A DNA stretch of 64,000 nt from Skeletonema tropicum (Eukaryota > Bacillariophyta > Thalassiosirophyceae > Thalassiosirales > Thalassiosiraceae): positions 992,001 through 1,056,000 of the forward strand of contig CM074131.1 in assembly GCA_037178625.1 (NCBI GenBank), in the 5' to 3' direction. Below are positions 43,501-55,500 of the stretch, in pieces (within the stretch, counting starts at the first letter, position 1; each line of letters begins with the position of its first letter). The position numbers were made by a program, and so were the translations under genes. Below the pieces are notes generated by a model. The model searched no databases. It was given only the letters and a program-made list of their open reading frames with translations, and was not told the DNA's origin.

Positions 43501-46500
43501 ATTGATGACGATTGGTACGATGTGGTTGAATGCGGTGTGCTGCTATTTGGCTCAAAGTGGACCTCTCAGACACTCTCAGATCAGCTACGACGTTGTAGCA
43601 TCGCCATTACATAAGCTATCCGACTGAGCAGCTCTAATGTACATTTGCGTCATCACCGACAACTATAATGAGCCTCTAGAAGCGGCTCATGCGCATATTG
43701 ACGACGATTGGTACGATGTGGTTGAATGCGGTGTGCTGCTATTTGGCTCAAAGTGGACCTCTCAGACACTCTCAGATCAGCTACGACGTTGTAACATCGC
43801 CATTACGTAAGCTATCCGACTGAGCAGCTCTAATGTACATTTGCGTCATCACCGACAACTATAATGAGCCTCTAGAAGCGGCTCATGCGCATATTGATGA
43901 CGATTGGTACGATGTGGTTGGACGTGTGCTGCTATTTGGCTCAAAGTGGACCTCTCGAATCAGCTACGACGTTGTAGCATCGCCATTACGTAAGCTATCC
44001 GACTGAGCAGCTCTAATGTACATTTGCGTCATCACCGACAACTATAATGAGCCTCTAGAAGCGGCTCATGCGCATATTGACGACGATTGGTACGATGTGG
44101 TTGAACGTGTGCTGCTATTTGGCTCAAAGTGGACCTCTCAGACACTCTCAGATCAGCTACGACGTTGTAGCATCACCATTACGTAAGCTATCCGACTGAG
44201 CAGCTCTGATGTATATTTGCGTCATCACCGTCAACTATAATGAGCCTCTAGAAGCGGCTCATGCGCATATTGATGACGATTGGTACGATGTGGTTGAATG
44301 CGGTGTGCTGCTATTTGGCTCAAAGTGGACCTCTCAGACACTCTCAGATCAGCTACAACGTTGTAACATCGCCATTACGTAAGCTATCCGACTGAGCAGC
44401 TCTAATGTACATTTGCGTCATCACCGACAACTATAATGAGCCTCTAGAAGCGGCTCATGCGCATATTGACGACGATTGGTACGATGTGGTTGAACGTGTG
44501 ATGCTATTTGGCTCAAAGTGGACCTCTCGAATCAGCTACGACGTTGTAGCATCGCCATTACGTAAGCTATCCGACTGAGCAGCTCTAATGTACATTTGCG
44601 TCATCACCGACAACTATAATGAGCCTCTAGAAGCGGCTCATGCGCATATTGACGACGATTGGTACGATGTGGTTGAACGTGTGATGCTATTTGGCTCAAA
44701 GTGGACCTCTCAGACACTCTCAGATCAGCTACGACGTTGTAGCATCGCCATTACGTAAGCTATCCGACTGAGCAGCTCTGATGTATATTTGCGTCATCAC
44801 CGACAACTATAATGAGCCTCTAGAAGCGGCTCATGCGCATATTGACGACGATTGGTACGATGTGGTTGAACGTGTGCTGCTGTTTGGCTCAAAGTGGACC
44901 TCTCCGACACTCTCAGATCAGCTACGACGTTGTAACATCGCCATTACGTAAGCTATCCGACTGAGCAGCTCTGATGTACATTTGCGTCATCACCGTCAAC
45001 TATAATGAGCCTCTAGAAGCGGCTCATGCGCATATTGATGACGATTGGTACGATGTGGTTGAATGCGGTGTGCTGCTATTTGGCTCAAAGTGGACCTCTC
45101 AGACACTCTCAGATCAGCTACGACGTTGTAGCATCGCCATTACATAAGCTATCCGACTGAGCAGCTCTAATGTACATTTGCGTCATCACCGACAACTATA
45201 ATGAGCCTCTAGAAGCGGCTCATGCGCATATTGACGACGATTGGTACGATGTGGTTGAATGCGGTGTGCTGCTATTTGGCTCAAAGTGGACCTCTCAGAC
45301 ACTCTCAGATCAGCTACGACGTTGTAACATCGCCATTACGTAAGCTATCCGACTGAGCAGCTCTAATGTACATTTGCGTCATCACCGACAACTATAATGA
45401 GCCTCTAGAAGCGGCTCATGCGCATATTGATGACGATTGGTACGATGTGGTTGGACGTGTGCTGCTATTTGGCTCAAAGTGGACCTCTCGAATCAGCTAC
45501 GACGTTGTAGCATCGCCATTACGTAAGCTATCCGACTGAGCAGCTCTAATGTACATTTGCGTCATCACCGACAACTATAATGAGCCTCTAGAAGCGGCTC
45601 ATGCGCATATTGACGACGATTGGTACGATGTGGTTGAACGTGTGCTGCTATTTGGCTCAAAGTGGACCTCTCAGACACTCTCAGATCAGCTACGACGTTG
45701 TAGCATCACCATTACGTAAGCTATCCGACTGAGCAGCTCTGATGTATATTTGCGTCATCACCGTCAACTATAATGAGCCTCTAGAAGCGGCTCATGCGCA
45801 TATTGATGACGATTGGTACGATGTGGTTGAATGCGGTGTGCTGCTATTTGGCTCAAAGTGGACCTCTCAGACACTCTCAGATCAGCTACAACGTTGTAAC
45901 ATCGCCATTACGTAAGCTATCCGACTGAGCAGCTCTAATGTACATTTGCGTCATCACCGACAACTATAATGCGCCTCTAGAAGCGGCTCATGCGCATATT
46001 GACGACGATTGGTACGATGTGGTTGAACGTGTGATGCTATTTGGCTCAAAGTGGACCTCTCGAATCAGCTACGACGTTGTAGCATCGCCATTACGTAAGC
46101 TATCCGACTGAGCAGCTCTAATGTACATTTGCGTCATCACCGACAACTATAATGAGCCTCTAGAAGCGGCTCATGCGCATATTGACGACGATTGGTACGA
46201 TGTGGTTGAACGTGTGATGCTATTTGGCTCAAAGTGGACCTCTCAGACACTCTCAGATCAGCTACGACGTTGTAACATCGCCATTACGTAAGCTATCCGA
46301 CTGAGCAGCTCTGATGTATATTTGCGTCATCACCGACAACTATAATGAGCCTCTAGAAGCGGCTCATGCGCATATTGACGACGATTGGTACGATGTGGTT
46401 GAATGCGGTGTGCTGCTATTTGGCTCAAAGTGGACCTCTCAGACACTCTCAGATCAGCTACGACGTTGTAACATCGCCATTACGTAAGCTATCCGACTGA

Positions 46501-47326
46501 GCAGCTCTAATGTACATTTGCGTCATCACCGACAACTATAATGAGCCTCTAGAAGCGGCTCATGCGCATATTGACGACGATTGGTACGATGTGGTTGAAC
46601 GTGTGCTGCTATTTGGCTCAAAGTGGACCTCTCGAATCAGCTACGACGTTGTAGCATCGCCATTACGTAAGCTATCCGACTGAGCAGCTCTAATGTACAT
46701 TTGCGTCATCACCGACAACTATAATGAGCCTCTAGAAGCGGCTCATGCGCATATTGATGACGATTGGTACGATGTGGTTGAATGCGGTGTGCTGCTGTTT
46801 GGCTCAAAGTGGACCTCTCAGACACTCTCAGATCAGCTACGACGTTGTAACATCGCCATTACGTAAGCTATCCGACTGAGCAGCTCTAATGTACATTTGC
46901 GTCATCACCGACAACTATAATGAGCCTCTAGAAGCGGCTCATGCGCATATTGACGACGATTGGTACGATGTGGTTGAATGCGTGATGCTGCTATTTGGCT
47001 CAAAGTGGACCTCTCAGACACTCTCAGATCAGCTACGACGTTGTAGCATCACCATTACGTAAGCTATCCGACTGAGCAGCTCTAATGTACATTTGCGTCA
47101 TCACCGACAACTATAATGAGCCTCTAGAAGCGGCTCATGCGCATATTGACGACGATTGGTACGATGTGGTTGAATGCGGTGTGCTGCTATTTGGCTCAAA
47201 GTGGACCTCTCAGATCAGCTACGACGTTGTAGCATCGCCATTACGTAAGCTATTCTACTGAGCAGCTCTAATGTACATTTGCGTCATCACCGACAACTAT
47301 AATGAGCCTCTAGAAGCGGCTCATGT
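40512..47326. repeat. satellite array, about 36 monomers of 184-196 bp, with higher-order repeat
   Basis: Monomers begin CAGCTACGACGTTGTAGCAT and contain CGTAAGCTATCCGACTGAGC, ACATTTGCGTCATCACCGAC, GAGCCTCTAGAAGCGGCTC and GACGACGATTGGTACGATGT. Starts occur at 40512, 40707, 40891, 41087, 41271, 41467, 41660 and so on. The length variants come from presence or absence of ACCTCTCAGACACTC and from GAATGCGGTGTG versus GAACGTGTG. A block of eight monomers, 43367-44899, is repeated at 44900-46431 (period 1,532 bp) with only a few base changes, for example at 45969 and 46267. No frame stays open through the array. Its location between ordinary genes shows it is not necessarily pericentromeric. Confidence 0.95.
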
Positions 47327-47340
47327 GCATCGAATACGTT

Positions 47341-47524
47341 GGATTAGATTCGAGTCCAAATTGCTTATTAGTTTTACCTTTTTGCTGCCATGTTCAGATA
47401 TGTGTTGTTTTTATTGTGTCTTTCGGTAGTTTTCCTTGGCTTTGTCGTTATATATATATATTTTATTCTTTGTGAAATGGTTAGAGGCTTGGGCTATTTT
47501 TCTTCTCTTTTTTTTTTTTCATCG
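47341..47524. other. T-rich spacer after the satellite
   Basis: The right edge of the array drops into T-rich DNA with a TATATATA run and a T11 run. It probably includes the 3' UTR of the next gene. Confidence 0.4.
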
Positions 47525-48893
47525 CTAGCATGCTTTTGATGTTGTCAATGTATCTTGGTCGGAGGAGTTTGCCAGTTTGCATCTCAGAATGTCTGTTTCG
47601 AGATCTTTCTCCATTCTTTGATATGCCGAATCAATTTTGTTCTCTTCTTCGTCTTGTATTTTGGCAATTCGTTCAATCTTCCACTTATCGAAGCTCCTAG
47701 TAGTCATTGGGAGTAGATACAGGAGGTAAGTTTTTGTATGAGAGGACGCGAAATGTGTAAGGGAAGTGATCATGGACATATGTAAACGCAATACAGCCTT
47801 ACTCTTGGATAGCTCCTTTCCGTAGAGTTATCTCTTCATCGCATTTGATCTCTAGAGCTTTCAGTTCAAGATCATTATTCAAACTATGTTGCGCCAAGCT
47901 AGCCTCCAGCAGTGTCTTGGTTTCTCTTAGTTCCATTTCGTGTTGCTCCAAGTGTCGCTTCTTATCTGTTTCGTGTTGTATCCGCAGAGACTCCATTGTG
48001 TCTTCGTGAGCCTGCTTTGTAAGCTGCAATTCTTGACGATTTTCAGATCGAACTTCTTCAATCTTTTGATCATGTCCGTATAAAACGTTGTCCATCAATC
48101 TCTTTTCGGCGGCCTCAACATTTCGTCTTTCATTCTTGCAAATTTTCTGCGAGTTTCTGTACAGCTCTAGCTTGTAGCTTTGTAGCTCTCTTGCCGACTC
48201 TCTCTCCAGACTTCGTATTTCATCATTATGCTTCTCAGAGAGCCTCCGTAGCTTCGACTCCACCATCTTGGCTGCTTCTCTCTTGATTTTGGGAATCAAT
48301 TTCTGCTCCCTCTTTCGGAAGTCATTCTTTTCAGCGTATTGCCAGCTTGATTTTGCTTTTTCAAGTTCATTAGCTCCATCTTCTTGCAGTTTCTTACAAG
48401 CATCTCTTTCCAGACTAACAATGCGTTCTAGGCTTAGCTTCAATGACGCCTCTTCCTTCTTCAATGCTTTATTCTGCTTTGCAAGACTTTCGATGATTTC
48501 AGTTTGCTCGCATGTCGCATGTTCGTGCTTTAGCTTTGCATCATTGAATCTCTGCTTCCATTCTTCTTTCAAAGTGTTCATTGCAGACGTGTGGTCCGAC
48601 TCCTCGGACGCTCGTAGACCGTGAAGGAGTTCAATTTGAACACTGGCAGATTCAATTTGCAGGCGCATTCCTTTCACTCGTTGTTGTATTTGACGTGCTA
48701 CTTCTGCTGCATGAGAAAATTCCGGACGAATAGATTTATCGTTGGCAGCAGCATCGATGTCGGCGGCATTGCTATCGACTACAACTTCTTCAGTATGTTG
48801 CTTCTGCGGATCTTGCTCATATGACTTGATGAGAGCGAGAATAGAATCAACTTTCTCAGCGTAGCTTGAGCTTGAATTGTTTGACGCATTCAT
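47525..48893 (-). CDS. coiled-coil protein, possibly CEP131-like (two exons)
   Basis: Exon 1 is 48893-47803 and exon 2 is 47696-47525, with a GTAAGG donor and a CTACTAG acceptor; 420 aa in frame. After a Ser/Asn-rich start, nearly the whole protein is predicted coiled coil with heptads and charged K/E/R clusters. It contains KEEWKQRFNDAKLKHEHATC, WQYAEKNDFRKREQKLIPKI and a region KHNDEIRSLERESARELQSY, which resembles the C-terminal half of centrosomal/satellite protein CEP131 (AZI1). That likeness is weak and based on pattern memory only. A cilium/centriole role would fit an alga with flagellated male gametes, but any long coiled coil could look like this. Confidence 0.72.
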
Positions 48894-49509
48894 AGGAGAT
48901 ATCTATGCAGAGGCAGCAAAAGACATACTAGCAGAGCATAGGTCGAATTATTGCTGAAGAAAGGACATTCAATGATTTTTAAAATCCCGACGTTAATGTA
49001 GGAGTATCCAAGAAAGTGTATCCAGCGCAAGTGAAAATTACCAGCAAGCTTGTAGGTGTCACAAAAAGGTGTGTCTTCTCCTGTCTTCTCCTGTCTTCTC
49101 TGTAGACACAAAATGACTGCTTGACTGATGGTTCACGAGCAATGCAGTTTTGCAAAAAGCAAAGTTTACTTGTGAACATAAGAATCTTAGCGATTCTATA
49201 TGGGAATTCGTGCAATCGTCGCCAAAAACTGGGATCTATTAGTCCTGTATGCGGTATTGTTTCACGGACATAAGGGTCATCGCACGATCGATCCTAGCGG
49301 ATCCTCTTTGATGCAATCGTTTTACGAATTGCCTCTATCGCCTTTCAATGCACTCCTGCCTACTCCGCTGTAAGCACAGCACGGAGAGAGCAGTGTCTAA
49401 AAAGGCATCACCTCGACATAATATCGTGCTCGAAACTAACTTTGACAGCTTCTATTACCTACATCAATCATCTTCCTCTTTTTCGTCGCCTCTTCGTAAA
49501 GTACAAATC
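48894..49509. promoter_or_regulatory. divergent promoter region
   Basis: 616 bp between the coiled-coil gene (minus) and the DUF1800-DUF1501 gene (plus). A short tandem repeat (CTCCTGTCTT, three near-copies at about 49077-49100) is the only structure seen. A frame upstream of 49510 is open from 49348, but the signal peptide favours ATG 49510. Confidence 0.45.
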
Positions 49510-52500
49510 ATGGTGGCCTTCACCTCCTCCCTCGGACGCTACGCCGTCCTCCTTTCCGTAGTTGGCTTTGGAAAGAGCAACTATGTCATCGCTGATGGAT
49601 CCTCCCTCATGGAGCCTTCGTCTGCCGCCTGGACTGACGTTCACCGCCAACTTGTTGAATGTTGTGTCGAGATTGGCACCAGTGCTTGTCACCCTGTCGA
49701 TGCTTGTAACAGCAATCAAAGGGATTGCGAGCGCTCCGGTGGCAAACTCAAATGTAACAAAAATAATGACTACCAGTGGGGAGACCCTGGTTCGCCTCCG
49801 CCTCCCACTCCGCCTCCGACTCCCGCGCCGGTAAGCTTCAATGCGCTGTGATGTGCATAATATTATTACTTGCCTTGTCGCGTTTAAGTATCTCTCACGC
49901 TAAGCAACCTATATCTTTTGTCGTTCTTTACTCACTTTTTGTTTTTGACAATTATGATGACGCTGACAGACTCGTTCGCCCGTGGATCCAACACCTCCTC
50001 CATCAAGCCCTCCCGTTTCAGCCTCTTGCGGGCTCTGCACGGAAGATACTTCAATCTCTTGTAACGCCAACTCTGACTGCCCTCTAGTGCCATCTCCAGG
50101 AACTTGCTCTGCTCCCACTACTCAACCTACTAATGGAAGCACCTGTTCTTCGGATGAGCAGTGTTTGCCGAACAATGGAAAGCCTCAAAATCGTGGAACC
50201 TGTAACTCCAGTGGACTGGTGAATTCTGAGTGTGATCCTAACTTATGCCCTCCGACTCAAGCGCCTACACCTTTGCCGACAAATGTTCCGACCGGTGTGG
50301 TAAGTGACTTAAAGATGATCTGAATACCAATGAAGTCATCTATCTTCCTTGCACGCAGTGGGTGGAATACATTGCGTCAAAATTTTCCATGCGCCTGTAT
50401 GGCAAGAGGAGTCTAGTCTCGTGGCGATTCCTTTCGTTGACGTTTCCGTTCCATCGTTGCTTGAATTTACTATGATGTTCGTCACAAAAATCACACCCTC
50501 ACATTATGCATTACCTTATCATATTTTCAGCCCACAAATCCTCCAACTGATGTGCCTACAAGCTCGGTAAGTTGCATGAGCATGATCTCTTTGGATGAAG
50601 TTTACATGAAAAAGTGATTCTCTTTCTCTTTACTCAACTTTCCCTTTTCCTACACGAATCAATAGCCAACAACCAATCCAACAAACGCGCCGACTCCCAA
50701 TCCGACCCCTGCTCCTTCGAGTCCTCCTACGAATGTGCAAACTCCACAACCTACAACTGCAGCTCCTACAAATGCTCCATCAAATCAGCCTACGAATGTT
50801 CCAACATCCTTGCCGACTCCCAATCCGACCCCTGCTCCTTCGAGTCCTCCTACGAATGTGCCAACTCCAGAACCTACAACTGCAGCTCCTACAAATGCTC
50901 CATCAAATCAGCCTACGAATGTTCCAACATCCTTGCCGACCCCTGCTCCTTCGAGTCCTCCTACGAATGTGCAAACTCCACAACCTACAACTGCAGCTCC
51001 TACAAATGTTCCTACTTCGAATGTAAGTCCCTTTTTTGTGTTTACTTAGCCTAGTGTCAACGTTGCAATATCACTAATTCTTCTCAACAAATATTATTCC
51101 TTACAGCCAACTGCGTCTCCAACGGCCAATCCGACATCTCCACCAACAAATAACCCGACACCTTCAGACAGCACTGTTTATTGTCCTACAGAAGATGGAA
51201 CGTCAGTTGCCCTCACTTCTGGGATTAAATCATTTGCTCGTTCGACGACTACATCGTTCTGTGGTATCTTCATCGAGCTTGAGTCTGGAGATTTGATCCC
51301 ATATGCTCGTTCTTATAGTGCTAATGATTGGGAGCCATCTCCTGGTCCCAAGGCTCCGCCTTACTCTGGAATTCAATGCGATGCAAATGCATGTACATTT
51401 GATCTTCCACCTCCAAGCAGTGGAAGTTATATCATTATGACTAAGCTTACAAATTCTTTGGTGGACAGACATCAGATTGCTCGTTTCTTGGAGATGACTA
51501 CGTTTGGTCCAATGCTTTCGGAAATCATGGCAATGGAAAGCATGGTAGTGGGTGACAGCTTTGGAGAGGCTTGATAGGGCAGCTTATGTTCGACAACAGA
51601 TGGATTTGCCGATGAGTTCTCATAGGGAATACTTTCGACGCAACTCCAACCCGAAGTGGGACGCGACGACTCAAAATGCTAGATCTGATCATCCCTGTGA
51701 TCCCAATTCACGTTGGAGGGATTACGCTTATATTAGGCACGATAGAAGGGACACCATCGATGGAACTAACATTTACACCACGTTTGAGCAAGCTCCTGAG
51801 GACTCCAACTCGACCTTCACGATCTACCAAGCCCTATCGGACGTTGTCACCACCAATATTGGTACTCTAGTAGATGCGAATAATACCAACGCCAATGCAG
51901 GTTTCTCTGGGGATGGGTATTACGACATGAGTGGCTACGATGACTTTATTCAATTCAACATTTCTGTTGCCGAGGATGTAGAGGTTCCCATCTCATTTCG
52001 TTACGCACAAGGAAGTTCTAGCTACAATGGAAACCGTCCGTGTGTTCTCTCTGTCAATGGAGTCACTGTGAGAGATGTCTACGACTTTCCATTTTCAGAT
52101 AGCTGGTCGTATTGGATCTATTCGGAGATGGTTACAGTGTCACTTACAGCTGGGCTCAACACGATTAAGCTCTTCGTTCGCGACCAAAACAATGGGCCTA
52201 ACATTGATTTCTTGCGCACGGGTAAACCTCCTGCACTTCTAATGAAGACAAATGGTTGGTTGCGCCATGTGGCTAAGAATGGGGTAGGAATAGTGAATGA
52301 GTGGGGTTTTGATTTCACGAATAAGACAGTTTATTTCCCATCATACGCCAACGCTATCGAAGGAGATCTCTATCGCTACCCCTACGGTATATTGAGAGTG
52401 AACGTATCAGACGTAACAAGGGTCCTTGACATCGGTAACCCGAAGTTGGACTTTGATGAATACGAGAACCACCTCCCATTGTCTCATTTCATGTTGAATA

Positions 52501-55500
52501 ATAGTGAAGTGTTTGAAGACACTTCTACGGATCTGTCTGACTATGCACTTGTGAAGGGTCAAGAGTTTGTTTTACCTAGCGGACTTGATAGAACTAAGTA
52601 TCCCATTTGCGATACAATCACGAGCAACGAAGAATACCGCTCTCCTGTTTTTGCAAGGACACCGGAAGGCAAATGGCTGCAGTGGAGTCCTACCATTAAG
52701 CTCGAGCAAAACGGACCTTCGATGAATGCGCTTCCTCAAGATAAGGCAGCCTTCACGTTGATTGATGGTGGGGGCGAAGCCTTCATCCAAACTGGTGAAA
52801 AGTTGAAGTGTGAGTACATTTACGAAGTGTTACTTATCTCGGTCGACCAAGTATCAATTCTATCGCACCATGCTCACATCACATCTCGTCTAACATTTTA
52901 TATTCTTTATCAATCTTTTTCAGGCGCAAATGTTCCTCGCAGCTTCGAGAATGAGGACACGTGTATTTACAGTACATCTAGCTTGGCATGTTCTCCAACT
53001 AGGGAGCTGGGTGAGGTGATTCTTGAGATGAATGAGACCACCGTGACCGCATTCTATGAGCATGGAGATAAATACGTTTATGCAATCATTGGACTCAAGA
53101 TGGAAAATGTCGACCAGCACGCATGTGGAAACACCGCGTCGCGCTGGGAAGTACAGCCAAATACTATCTGTTCTTCGCCGACTCAAGTAACAACGCAGAC
53201 CAGCATTGCTCTTGCAGATGCATTTGCCAGCTCGACCGACCCAAATCCTCTCCTCAAAGATATAGAAAAAGTTCTAGGGTGCGATGTAGCTGATGTTACT
53301 GTGGACACACTTGGCATGGAAATCCAAGTAGGAGAAGATTGTTACACTCATGTACACATAGACCACAAGAATGTGTACGACTTTTCTGGTTGGGTCTCAA
53401 ATCATCCTGGAGGAGAATACAACATCCAGAAGTGGGCACAGGGCTGGAACGGCTCCCCAGGTAAGAGATAGCTGATATTTGACTTGGCTCATGAGTATCT
53501 GACCTTGACTAATGATTTGTTGTCTCTCTTCATGGCTCTTCTCGTTTTCTTTCCAGGTTGGTATCTTGACTATCCATTCGATGGAGTCCCAGAGCGCAAA
53601 ATCCCCAAGCATCCAATGAACCGCTGGGATAATAACAAGGGAGAGCCAAACATTGTGCTTGTGAAAAAGCTTGGAAACAGCATAGCATACCGTGACTTGC
53701 CTAGTAACTTGAAAACGGACAGCATTGCTGAGCATTTTGGTGCCGCTGCGATTCAAAATGAGGGTTCAGGCACGATTGTATGCGGCTCTCATGGTGAGGT
53801 CGAAAATGACCGATCACTTCGCGAGCCATTCGATTTCCGTTCTAACGAAGAGCAGGTGACAAGCTCGGCTGTCATGGATAACCAAAGGCATGTGGTGTGG
53901 TACGAAAATGGCTTGTGGGCTCCAGATCAGCTCCGTCAGCGTATGGCCTGGGCACTTTCCCAGATCATCACTGTTGTGCCTGACAATATTGACTCATTAA
54001 CTTATACGGAAGTCTACGCAAAATTCTACGACATCTTTGTAAAAAATGTAAGTTGAGTGTGCGAGTTCGTGAGTACTGTCCTCTGCAAGCTGAATCTCTC
54101 ACCTTGCTTTCATGTGCTTTCAATCTTATCAACAGGCATTTGGAAACTATGGTGATATAACGAAGCTTGTTTCGTATTCACCTCTGATGGCTGAGCATTT
54201 AACATATGTGAAGTCAAAAAGTAGACAGTATATCTATCGAAAGGAAGCGAAGCGAGTTTCAAGTCCCGGTAAGTGCAGGTGCATGCATCGCTAAAAGAGT
54301 ATGAATAGATCACTTCTATCACCTTCTGTCTCTAAAATTCGTATTCTGCATTCTATCCTCTTCCTCCTCAGACGAGAACTATGCCAGAGAAATGTAAGTC
54401 ATAGCATGAAATATGTCACTTGAAACTCAACCTTTGTTCAAACCTTTCTGACTCTCATCTCTTTTCTTGGAACAACAATGCAGCATGCAGCTATTCACGA
54501 TTGGCTTGTACGTATTGAATGAAGATGGCACACAAGTCTTTGATAGCTCAACTGGCGAGGCGAAGCAAACCTACACAAACGAAGACATCGAATCATTTGC
54601 GCGTGCATGGACGGCGTTTGACAGAAATCCGGTGAGGGGCAATTATGAAGATAGGAGGACAGGCAGCACTGATAATAGATTGGACCCAATGCAAATAATT
54701 GCCGCGTATCGCGATCCATTTCCAAAGCCCAACCTGATAGGAGGTTTCCTTGGGGATAGATACCTAAGGTGTGTCGACCTTCCACCGCAGTCATTCCTCA
54801 AGAAGGGCGCTGTGTACACCCTGCGTGGAGGCAGTCCTATGTCTGAATACAGAACTGACCCTTCGCAATATGCCACAGCCAGCGCACAAAAGCTTGAGTT
54901 AGATCCTTCTTCAGCATTATATCAGGTTTTGAACAACGGCGGCCAATACGAACTTACTGTTCAGCTAGAAAATGATCTTACTTGTACTGCAGTTGAATGC
55001 TCTATTGATACTGTGCGAATGGTGAAAGTGAACGATGTCTACTATGAGTTTAAGGAGAGACCGTGCATACAACTGGCATTTTATGATGACGGAAAGCAAA
55101 TCCGTGCAAGAAGTTATAAGGACCTTGGTTCGATGTGTGCCAATCCCAACCTTGCACACGCGTCCGAAGCATGCTGCCGCGAAGAACGCTTCCAAGAAGT
55201 CCGCAGGGCACAGAAGGTAACTGGCGTGACATACTTGTATGAAGGTGAAAGGACTACGTACAGTACTGCAAGGAGTCGTTGTGCAGCTAATGGGGGGAAA
55301 GACCTTTGTATGTTTGAAGATACTCAGGTCTCTCCTATAAATGATGGCTGGAAGAAGGGATACAGCTGGACAAATAATGATTGCGAAATATGGGTTAAGG
55401 TGAACCAGTAAGTTTGCTTTTGTTTCATCAGTTTAGTCGAAGCTTCTGATCATCTGCATCGCCTGCACTCAAACAACTTCACATTAACGACTTGCACTTG

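Noticed and set aside
40512..47326. Regular repeats considered as a CRISPR array
   Set aside because: Whole 184-196 bp units repeat with no unique spacers; this is eukaryotic satellite DNA.
50614..51054. Three overlapping plus-strand frames over the Pro/Thr exon
   Set aside because: Only the frame reading PTNAPTPNPTPAP joins correctly to exons on both sides. The Ser/Tyr- and Leu-rich versions are repeat-driven shadows.
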